From: Candidatus Aminicenantota bacterium
GTDB lineage: Bacteria > Acidobacteriota > Aminicenantia > UBA2199
NCBI GenBank assembly: GCA_024644125.1
Contig: JAHELQ010000152.1
Span: 1-10,492, forward strand
Direction: 5' to 3'
DNA: 10,492 nucleotides
Positions 1-6,185 of the stretch are shown piece after piece. The notes below the pieces were generated by a model. It was given only the letters and a program-made list of their open reading frames with translations. It was not told the DNA's origin and searched no databases. A program made the translations under genes and the position numbers. Every line of letters starts with the position of its first letter. Position 1 is the first letter of the stretch.

Positions 1-1258
1 CGCCGGAGGTCCAATTCCCGCTACCGCTCTCCATGTTGTCGTAAAAGATTGAAGGGTAAACGCGTTTGGGAACTGTACTCAATATTGAGATACCGGGAGC
101 CCCGATATCCACCGACGTCGCGCCATAGTTCAAGCCGCCGTAGGTATCGTTATCATCGGTGGCAGTGACAGCGATAATACTGCTAGACGTATAAGACGAC
201 GGGTAATGCGGAGTAGAATCATTATCGGTGCCACTGTTTCCCGCGGCCGCGCAGAATACAATTCCAGCGGTCGCAGCATTGTCGATGGCGGTTTTCAACA
301 ATGGGTTATATCCGGATCCTCCCCAGGAGGCGTTGATAGCCACGATGTTTTGCCCGTAATTGGTTTTTTGGTCGATGCAATATTCGATGCATTCGATAGC
401 GAAGCTGTCATAGCCATTACCGCCGTCATCGTCGAACATTTTCAGCGCCATAATTCTGGTTGTCCAATTGACGCCGGCGATACCGACGCCATTATTGCCC
501 ACCGCGCCGATGGTGCCGGAACAATGCGTGCCGTGGCCATAGCCGTCCATGGGATCGGTGTCCGGTGTTGAGCCGGAAGTACCAGCCGGATCGATGCCGT
601 AGATATCATCGACATAACCATTGCCGTCATCGTCCACGCCGACGGAACCGCCGGCTTCAAGGGAATTCTGCCACATGTTGGCGGATAAATCCGGATGGTC
701 GTAACAGACGCCGGTATCGATGACCGCTACGATAACGCTCGAAGAACCGGTGGTGGTTTGCCAGGCTTCGGGGGCGTCGATATCGCCGTCGGAAACTCCG
801 CCGGTCTGCCCGGTATTGTTGAGTCCCCAGAGCTCTGAGTAGCGGGGATCGTTGGGCGTCGGCGGTCCAACGATGTCAAGATTATTGTGATAATTGGGGG
901 AAATGGCTGCAACCGCGCTATGGTTTTTCAGCGCCAGAATCATTTGTTCCGTTGTGCCGTTGGATTTCATCAAAACCCATTCTCTGCCGGTTCGCTGCGA
1001 CAACACCCGATACCTTTTTTTAACAGACATGGAATTAACACTTGCCACCTGGTTCACTGAATTCATGTCAACGCCCCTGACGAATTGCACCAGCAATTCG
1101 CCTTCGGCATAGGGTATCAGACTTTTACTATTCTGAGTAATGTACTGAGGCGTCAACAATTTTTTGGTGGTCCCATTGGCGGGAACACCGGCAATCGCAA
1201 AAGTACAGGTGCAGAACAGAACGAGCAGCAAATAAACTGCATACTTTTTCAATAACAT
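1..1258 (-). CDS. Secreted subtilisin-like (S8) serine protease, copy 2, C-terminus cut by window edge
   Basis: An uninterrupted reading frame of 419 codons runs from ATG at 1258 off the left edge. The start is set by AGGAGG at 1263-1268, 4 nt upstream of the ATG. Residues 1-23 form a signal peptide (LLKK, hydrophobic core, AIA then G). Residues about 45-125 are a propeptide resembling inhibitor I9. The S8 catalytic domain starts near residue 155. The visible catalytic residues are Asp181 (VIDTG) and His245 (GHGTH), and Asn341 (AAAGNSG) is the likely oxyanion-hole residue. The Cys after the catalytic His is typical of the thermitase/proteinase K group. A DDDGNGYVDD stretch (209-218) looks like a calcium loop. 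After IGAPGISILST the frame enters an inserted domain (FYDNMESGSGNW) and leaves the window, so the catalytic Ser is not seen. It is a close paralogue of the next gene: by eye 61 of 78 residues match in the propeptide. The protein presumably hydrolyses extracellular proteins. The S8 call is firm; the substrate is unknown. Confidence 0.95.
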   Translation of the reverse strand, partial: MLLKKYAVYLLLVLFCTCTFAIAGVPANGTTKKLLTPQYITQNSKSLIPYAEGELLVQFVRGVDMNSVNQVASVNSMSVKKRYRVLSQRTGREWVLMKSNGTTEQMILALKNHSAVAAISPNYHNNLDIVGPPTPNDPRYSELWGLNNTGQTGGVSDGDIDAPEAWQTTTGSSSVIVAVIDTGVCYDHPDLSANMWQNSLEAGGSVGVDDDGNGYVDDIYGIDPAGTSGSTPDTDPMDGYGHGTHCSGTIGAVGNNGVGIAGVNWTTRIMALKMFDDDGGNGYDSFAIECIEYCIDQKTNYGQNIVAINASWGGSGYNPLLKTAIDNAATAGIVFCAAAGNSGTDNDSTPHYPSSYTSSSIIAVTATDDNDTYGGLNYGATSVDIGAPGISILSTVPKRVYPSIFYDNMESGSGNWTSG

Positions 1259-1288
1259 CAATCCTCCTGAATTTTTTTATTGAACCTA

Positions 1289-1327
1289 AGCACTTAAGAA
1301 TCAAACGAGGGATTCTTTCTAGCACTT
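1289..1327. repeat. Repeats in the leader of the left protease gene
   Basis: AGCACTT occurs twice on the plus strand, at 1289-1295 and 1321-1327, exactly 32 bp apart. Between the copies lies a 7-bp perfect inverted repeat, AAGAATC (1296-1302) and GATTCTT (1311-1317), with an 8-nt loop. The block lies downstream of the candidate promoter and would be in the 5' untranslated region. It could be an operator pair spaced about three helical turns apart, or an mRNA stem-loop. The repeats are plain in the sequence, but any function is inference and short repeats in AT-rich DNA can occur by chance. Confidence 0.4.
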
Positions 1328-1340
1328 ATAAAATATCATT

Positions 1341-1369
1341 ATTATAAAGTCTACAAAAAAAATCAACAA
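1341..1369 (-). promoter_or_regulatory. Candidate sigma-70-type promoter for the left protease gene
   Basis: Read on the minus strand, a perfect -10 TATAAT (1341-1346) is preceded, after a 17-nt spacer, by a weak -35 TTGTTG (1364-1369, 3 of 6 matches). Transcription would start near 1334 and give a leader of about 76 nt before the ATG at 1258. A stronger-looking TTGATT at 1361-1366 is only 14 nt from the -10. The position after a terminator and before a gene with its own ribosome site supports a separate promoter. Confidence 0.5.
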
Positions 1370-1408
1370 TCCCGCTAAAGAAAAAATTATTTACGGCCTA
1401 CTGAAGAG

Positions 1409-1432
1409 AAGGACGCCCTTAAGGGCATCCTT
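1409..1432 (-). terminator. Hairpin terminator between the two protease genes
   Basis: A 10-bp stem with a TTAA loop sits 30 nt after the stop codon of the complete protease gene. In the minus direction the arms are AAGGATGCCC and GGGCGTCCTT, with one G-U pair. The stem is preceded by A residues and followed by CTCTTC, so the U tract is imperfect. On the plus strand the same stem is followed by TTTT, so the element may work in either direction, although no plus-strand gene ends here. It probably stops transcripts of the 1463-4786 gene. Confidence 0.7.
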
Positions 1433-1462
1433 TTATCGTATGAATATTGAAATTGATTGCTT

Positions 1463-4400
1463 TTAGCGGCCCAGATTGCGGCGGCCAAGCTTATCTCCAT
1501 TGGCATCAAGCTTGAAGAGCAGAAAATCGGGAAAACCCGGAGTGGTGCAGTATGAATAGGAATAACCGGCAACCATGTAATTCCCGTCAGCGTCCTGATA
1601 GACGGAGAAAGCCGCGTCGTCGTTGGCGCCGCCGTAGTTTTTGTGCCAGAGCTCATTCCCGTCGCCGTCCAGTTTGTAGACCAAAAAATCTTTCCCGCCG
1701 TTGGTGAACGACTGGCTGGAACCGGCGAGAATAAAACCGCCATCCGCGGTCTGTCGGATAGCGTGAGCGTCGTCGTCGGAGGTGCCGCCGAAATTTTTGC
1801 GCCACACCAGAGCCCCATTGGGATCGAGCCTGTACACAACGATATCACCTAATCCATTGGTGTAGGATTCGCTCCGGCCGCAGAAGGCGTAACCGCCATC
1901 GGCGGTTTGAACAACGCCATTGCCGCCGGCATAATCATCGCCCAGCGCACATTCATCGAGAGCTCCACCGAAATTTTTTCGAGCGACCTTATTACCGTCA
2001 GGATCCAACGAAAAGAGTAAAAGGTCTGAGCCGCCGTTTGTAAAGCTGGTGCTGTCTCCGAATAGAACAAATCCCCCGTTGGCTGTATGAATGATCGATG
2101 TGCCTCTGTCTTCGGCGGCGCCGCCGAAGTTTTTCTGCCACAGTGTATGTCCGTCGGCATCCAGTTTGAAAACGAGATAATCCGATAATCCATTGGTAAA
2201 GGAATAAGTAACTCCAATAACCGCGTACCCGCCGTCGATGGTTTCTTTGACACTAAAGCCGTAATCAGCCTGCATTCCACCCAGGTTGATGGTATTTAGA
2301 AGATTTCCGCCAGAATCGAGCTTATAGAGGATAAAATCGGATCCGCCATTGGTGATGGATTTCCCGCTTCCGCAGATGATAAAACCATTGTCCGCCGTAC
2401 GCTCGGCATGGAACGCCATCTCGTCGCGGATGCCGCCCAAATGTGTTTGCCATTGTTTCTTGCCGTCGGCTCCCAATTTATATACCAGCACATCGGTGCC
2501 CCCATTGGTAATGGAGTCGCAATATCCTGCAAGCAAGAAGCCGCCGTCGCCGGCATCTACAACAGAATAGCACCATTCGGAATTGCCCGGAACCGGAGTG
2601 AAATCAGTGATGGTAAAAAATCCATCGTTCTCACCAACGACCGATCCGTCAACAGATGTGACCTTCACCTTCCCTTCGGTTGTGGAAGTAGAGGGAATCG
2701 ACCAGCGATAGGTACCGGAATTGGCAACGTTCTGGATAAAATTATAATTCGAGCCGCCGTCGGTCGAATAATACAGGGAAACCGTCTCGAGGACGGTATT
2801 GGTCACGTTCCAGGTGATATCGGAATAATCGCTTCCATACAGAACATCTCCATTTGTAGGGGCGGTAACCGTGATGGTAGGGATAACAGCTCCTGTCAGC
2901 GCGCTATACACGTTCAGCCGCCCGCCGGTGACGCATTTGCCATCCAGTGTGGGCAGAAGATCCACGTTGGACAATATCCGGTCGATACGCTGGGCCACGG
3001 TATCCGCTGTATGGTAGGAGGCCAGCAACGCAACCGCGCCCGCCACATGGGGGGTTGCCATGGATGTACCATTCCAACTGGCATAGGAATTATCATATGA
3101 ATAGATGCCAACGCCTACATTGTCGATGAGCCAACCCGCCATCCAACCACTATCGGTACTGTCTGAAACAAAATGAAAGCGGAAGCGAAAATTGGCTGTC
3201 TTAAACAATTCAGGGACTTCAAATTCTTTGGTTTGCCAAAAATACATATAGCCGGCCGCATTGACACACTCGCCCAGAACGACCCAATTGGCGCCACTGT
3301 TGTTCGAGATCTCCAGGTAGGCGCGGTCGTTATCAAATCCCGCGTCAAGCAGCCAGGCGGCGTCAAAGGAAATCCCCACTCTATTTCGGAAATAACCGCT
3401 CAGATCGATATCAGCAGCAACGGCCAGATAGGAATCTGTATTGACCAGGTAGTCCACGCCGGGGCTGTCGCTCCAGAAATTGGTTGGATTTTGAAGCGCC
3501 GGATTGCTGATAAACTCGTTATCTGTGGTGATTCCCCAGCTATTGTTCGATCCGCCGGTCGTCCAATTGCCGGCTCCGGATTCCATATCGTCGTAGAAGA
3601 TGGTTGGATCAAGAGTGATGGGAATGGTGCTCAAAATCCCTATACCGGGAGCGCCGATATCCACCGATGTGGCGCCATAGTTTAGGCCTCCGTAGGTGTC
3701 GGAATGATCTGTCGCGGTAACGGCGATGATATTGGAGGAATTATAGGACGAGGGGTAATGGGGGGTTGTATCGTTATCAGTGCCGTCATTACCGGCGGCG
3801 GCGCAAAAAACGATGCCCGCGGCTCCAGCGACGTCGATGGCAGTTTTGAGAAGGTCATCGTAATCGGCGCCCCCCCAGGAGGCGTTGATGGCAACGACGT
3901 TCTGGCCGCGGTTCACCTTTTGATCGACGGCGTATTCGATGCAGGCGATGGCGAAACTATCCAGGCCATTCTCTCCTGAGTCGTCGAACATTTTGAGGGC
4001 CATGAGTTTGACGTTCCAATTGACGCCGACAACCCCGAGATTGTTGTTGCCCATGGCTCCTATGGTTCCTGCGCAATGGGTTCCATGCCCGTAACCGTCC
4101 ATGGGGTCCATATCGGGAAAAATCCCATTGGTTCCGGCGGCGTCATACCCTAAAATATCATCGATATAGCCGTTGCCGTCGTCATCAATCAAGGGTCTGC
4201 CGCTCGCTTCGGCGGAGTTGATCCAGACATTGGCCGAGAGGTCGGGATGGGAGTAAGCGATACCGGTATCGATTACCGCTACAATGGCTGAGGATGAACC
4301 AGTCGTGATTTGCCAGGCTTCAGGCGCGTCGATATCCCCATCGGCAACGCCTCCAGTTTGCCCGGTGTTGTTGAGTCCCCATAATTCCGCGTACCGCGTA

Positions 4401-4786
4401 TCATTGGGAGTTGTAGCCAACTGGCGGCGGTAATTGGGGGAAATCGCAGCCACAGCCGGGTGATTTTTCAAAGCCAGGATCATCTGCTCGGTTGTTCCGC
4501 TGGATTTCATCAGGACAATCTCGTTTCCGGTGCGCCGGGACAAAAGCGCGAAACGTTTTTTGACCTGCATACTACGTGAGCCGGCGATCTGGTTTACCGA
4601 ATTGGCGTCTACGCCTTTTACAAATTTGACCAGGAGCTCGCCCTCGGCATATGGTATAATGCTCTTCCGGTTTTCATCGGTCAGGATTTTTTTTGAGGCA
4701 CCCTTCACCGGGATACCGGCATGGGCGACAGCCGTGATGAAGAAGAGGAAGAGAATCAACAAAATAGTACTTTTTTTTAAAACCAT
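1463..4786 (-). CDS. Secreted multidomain subtilisin-like (S8) protease with C-terminal repeat propeller
   Basis: This gene encodes 1107 residues, starting at ATG 4786 and ending at TAA 1463-1465. AGGAGG at 4791-4796 lies 4 nt before the ATG; the in-frame TTG at 4789 is only 1 nt from it and is rejected. Residues 1-23 are a signal peptide ending AHA. Residues about 42-120 are an I9-like propeptide. The S8 triad is Asp173 (VIDTG), His237 (GHGTH) and Ser575 (GTSMATPHVAG), with oxyanion Asn333 (AAAGNDG), so it is predicted active. DDDGNGYIDD (201-210) looks like a calcium loop. Residues about 397-562, between the IGAPG strand and the Ser motif, are an inserted jelly-roll-like domain. Residues about 636-727 resemble Ig-like Kre9/KNH-type domains. 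Residues 737-1107 are seven repeats. Expected route: Sec export, then the outer membrane, perhaps through the adjacent type II system. No Por or PEP-CTERM sorting tail is seen. It is paralogous to the downstream S8 gene. The protease call is firm; substrate and insert functions are unknown. Confidence 0.96.
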   Translation of the reverse strand: MVLKKSTILLILFLFFITAVAHAGIPVKGASKKILTDENRKSIIPYAEGELLVKFVKGVDANSVNQIAGSRSMQVKKRFALLSRRTGNEIVLMKSSGTTEQMILALKNHPAVAAISPNYRRQLATTPNDTRYAELWGLNNTGQTGGVADGDIDAPEAWQITTGSSSAIVAVIDTGIAYSHPDLSANVWINSAEASGRPLIDDDGNGYIDDILGYDAAGTNGIFPDMDPMDGYGHGTHCAGTIGAMGNNNLGVVGVNWNVKLMALKMFDDSGENGLDSFAIACIEYAVDQKVNRGQNVVAINASWGGADYDDLLKTAIDVAGAAGIVFCAAAGNDGTDNDTTPHYPSSYNSSNIIAVTATDHSDTYGGLNYGATSVDIGAPGIGILSTIPITLDPTIFYDDMESGAGNWTTGGSNNSWGITTDNEFISNPALQNPTNFWSDSPGVDYLVNTDSYLAVAADIDLSGYFRNRVGISFDAAWLLDAGFDNDRAYLEISNNSGANWVVLGECVNAAGYMYFWQTKEFEVPELFKTANFRFRFHFVSDSTDSGWMAGWLIDNVGVGIYSYDNSYASWNGTSMATPHVAGAVALLASYHTADTVAQRIDRILSNVDLLPTLDGKCVTGGRLNVYSALTGAVIPTITVTAPTNGDVLYGSDYSDITWNVTNTVLETVSLYYSTDGGSNYNFIQNVANSGTYRWSIPSTSTTEGKVKVTSVDGSVVGENDGFFTITDFTPVPGNSEWCYSVVDAGDGGFLLAGYCDSITNGGTDVLVYKLGADGKKQWQTHLGGIRDEMAFHAERTADNGFIICGSGKSITNGGSDFILYKLDSGGNLLNTINLGGMQADYGFSVKETIDGGYAVIGVTYSFTNGLSDYLVFKLDADGHTLWQKNFGGAAEDRGTSIIHTANGGFVLFGDSTSFTNGGSDLLLFSLDPDGNKVARKNFGGALDECALGDDYAGGNGVVQTADGGYAFCGRSESYTNGLGDIVVYRLDPNGALVWRKNFGGTSDDDAHAIRQTADGGFILAGSSQSFTNGGKDFLVYKLDGDGNELWHKNYGGANDDAAFSVYQDADGNYMVAGYSYSYCTTPGFPDFLLFKLDANGDKLGRRNLGR
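1466..2578 (-). repeat. Seven tandem protein repeats (about 52 residues each), probable beta-propeller
   Basis: Residues 737-1107 of the protease fall into seven units: 737-786, 787-838, 839-890, 891-942, 943-1002, 1003-1054 and 1055-1107. The consensus is roughly D-x-A-x-S-(I/V)-x-x-T-A-D-G-G-(F/Y)-x-x-x-G, then S-x-(S/T)-x-T-N-G-x-x-D, then (L/V)-(V/Y)-K-L-D-x-x-G, then W-x-K-N-(F/L)-G-G. Unit 5 carries about 8 extra residues near 947-954. Seven units, each with several predicted beta strands, suit a closed seven-bladed propeller, a fold often used for binding. The DNA copies are well diverged, so this is not a recent expansion. The repeat count is read directly; the fold is inference. Confidence 0.85.
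3101..3598 (-). other. Inserted jelly-roll-like domain inside the protease catalytic domain
   Basis: This stretch codes for residues about 397-562. It begins FYDDMESGAGNW and ends WMAGWLIDNVGVG. A D-x-M/F-E-S-G-x-x-x-W opening and a W-x-I-D-(D/N)-V-x-V close are hallmarks of MAM-like or immune-inhibitor-A-type beta-sandwich domains in secreted proteases. It sits between the APG strand and the YASWNGTSMATPH motif, where many subtilases have only a short loop. The paralogue at the left edge enters the same domain at the same point. A binding or substrate-docking role is inference. Confidence 0.7.
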
Positions 4787-4807
4787 CAATCCTCCTTATA
4801 TTTAGCA

Positions 4808-4840
4808 AGCCATAAATCGATAAAATATCCATTTATGGCT
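4808..4840. promoter_or_regulatory. 33-nt near-perfect palindrome in the protease leader
   Basis: The arms AGCCATAAAT (4808-4817) and ATTTATGGCT (4831-4840) are perfect reverse complements. Inside them GATA (4819-4822) and TATC (4826-4829) also pair after one C-C mismatch, leaving a 3-nt loop. The whole is thus a long AT-rich hairpin or a dyad operator. It lies about 10-40 nt after the predicted transcription start and ends about 11 nt upstream of the AGGAGG ribosome site. It could bind a repressor, stabilise the mRNA 5' end or affect ribosome access. It has no U tract and is not a typical terminator. Confidence 0.6.
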
Positions 4841-4855
4841 ATGAGACAAGAATTA

Positions 4856-4884
4856 ATTATTTAAGAATCTTTCGCGAATGTCAA
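4856..4884 (-). promoter_or_regulatory. Strong sigma-70-type promoter for the complete protease gene
   Basis: Read on the minus strand, a perfect -35 TTGACA (4879-4884), a 17-nt spacer and a -10 AATAAT (4856-4861, 5 of 6 matches) make a near-consensus promoter. Transcription would start near 4849, giving a leader of about 63 nt. The 8-bp palindrome TTCGCGAA (4871-4878) fills the spacer next to the -35 box and could be an operator. No hairpin terminator is visible after gspF, so some transcription may also read through from the secretion operon. Confidence 0.75.
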
Positions 4885-4942
4885 TACAAGATGGTAAAAA
4901 TTTTAACAATGTTCCAGGGATTTATATCAGACTTTATTCTTG

Positions 4943-6184
4943 CTAAAAATTTATATCGCTCAGGTTCATGATGATCGGCAAGATAGACATGATCAAAAGA
5001 CCGATAAATACCGCGATGAACATTATCACCAGAGGTTCGAGCAGGTTCATGAACCGCTTCAGTTTTTTCAAGAAGCGTTGACTCATCAGGTTGTACAATT
5101 CATTCAAGACATTGGCCAGATTGCCGGACTCCTCCCCCACCCGGATCATGTTGGGAATGATCTCGGGAAAGAGCTCCGCCTCTTTGACGGCATCCGCCAG
5201 CAATTGCCCTTTTCGGAGCGATAACGTCACATGGGAAAGCTTACGGCGAATGGAGTCGGAGGTAAAACTCTCACTGGCCAAACTCATGGAGATCAAAATC
5301 GGCACCCCGCCGGCAAGCAAACTTGCCAATGAATTGAGAAATCGAATATTTTCCGAAGCGAACTTGATATTCTTGATTAACGGGATTTTATAGGGAAGGG
5401 CGCTGAGGCCGCGGCGAAATTTAGGGTGCCGCCCCATCATCAGTATCGCCAGGAGCGAAACGATGAGGGAGATCATCATCAGATCCTGGTGGGTATTCAA
5501 AAAGATACTGAGCTTGAACAGTAGTTTAGTATGCAGCGGCAACACCACTTTGAAGCTTTCTACAATGTCCTGGAAGCGGGGGATCACGAAAACCAACATG
5601 ATATAAACCGCCACCAAACTGGTTCCGATCAGAAGGACCGGATAGACAAGGGCATTGGTGATCTCGGTGCGGATACGGATCCAACGTTCGAGATTGTCGG
5701 CGATTTTGAGAAAACTTTCGCCCAGGCGGCCGGTTTTTTCTCCCATTTTGATGATTGGGATCAAGGAGCCAAAATCATAAAATTTTTTACTCTCTTCCAA
5801 CTGCAGGATATCGGAAAAACCTTTACCTTCCTTCAGTTGAAACAAGGCGTTCTCTAAAAAAGTCCGAAGCGAAGCTTTGGATGTTTCGTCGATGATCATG
5901 CGCACGCCTTTTGTCAGAGGCACGCCGGAACTGAGGACAATCCCCATTTCATAAAAAAAATTGTAAATATCTTCGTCCGTTATGCCGCGGGCGCCGGCTA
6001 CGCTCTTTAACCACTCGATGCCTTTGCCGATGCGAAATTTATCACCGCCCTTCTCTTTGTATTCAACCAGGATGAAGCCCTGCTGCCGCGCATCCGCCTC
6101 CAGGGCGGTCGGGTCGGGGTACTCCCCGGCTATCTCTTCGATCTCGCCGGATTTGTTTAGAATTTTCAGCCGGTACAATCCCAT
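4943..6184 (-). CDS. gspF: Type II secretion inner-membrane platform protein GspF
   Basis: This 413-residue protein has the usual length for GspF/PilC. It is the polytopic platform protein that links the GspE ATPase to pseudopilus assembly. After an N-terminal cytoplasmic region (1-70) come two T2SSF domains, about 73-200 and 278-400. Each carries the family motif: GEKTGRL (148-154) and GEESGNL (350-356), with SSGVPL (85-90) and AGGVPI (291-296) at matching positions. Membrane segments are predicted at about 180-202, 233-250 and 382-405. The ATG at 6184 follows the gspE TGA by a single base, with GGTGA about 6 nt upstream, so translation is probably coupled to gspE. It is the last gene of the visible cluster. 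PilC of type IV pili is the closest alternative; the GspG and GspD neighbours favour GspF. Confidence 0.95.
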   Translation of the reverse strand: MGLYRLKILNKSGEIEEIAGEYPDPTALEADARQQGFILVEYKEKGGDKFRIGKGIEWLKSVAGARGITDEDIYNFFYEMGIVLSSGVPLTKGVRMIIDETSKASLRTFLENALFQLKEGKGFSDILQLEESKKFYDFGSLIPIIKMGEKTGRLGESFLKIADNLERWIRIRTEITNALVYPVLLIGTSLVAVYIMLVFVIPRFQDIVESFKVVLPLHTKLLFKLSIFLNTHQDLMMISLIVSLLAILMMGRHPKFRRGLSALPYKIPLIKNIKFASENIRFLNSLASLLAGGVPILISMSLASESFTSDSIRRKLSHVTLSLRKGQLLADAVKEAELFPEIIPNMIRVGEESGNLANVLNELYNLMSQRFLKKLKRFMNLLEPLVIMFIAVFIGLLIMSILPIIMNLSDINF

Positions 6185-6185
6185 A

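Noticed and set aside
1387..2556. Three minus-strand frames of 86-153 codons in another frame across the propeller repeats
   Set aside because: They arise because the repeated DNA leaves the same alternative frame open in each unit; the in-frame repeat protein accounts for the region.
1466..2578. CRISPR-like or DNA-level tandem repeat
   Set aside because: Periodicity is at the protein level with diverged DNA; there are no identical short repeats with unique spacers.
2408..3100. 230-codon plus-strand open frame opposite the protease gene
   Set aside because: It lies wholly antisense to a clear coding region, shows no recognisable domain and has no convincing ribosome site.
3173..3685. 170-codon plus-strand open frame
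   Set aside because: Antisense shadow of the protease insert and catalytic region; low-complexity composition without family features.
4787..4789. TTG as start of the complete protease gene
   Set aside because: Only 1 nt from the AGGAGG site; the next codon, ATG, has workable spacing and matches the paralogue's start.
4885..4942. Terminator after gspF
   Set aside because: No stable GC stem followed by a U tract was found in this AT-rich stretch.
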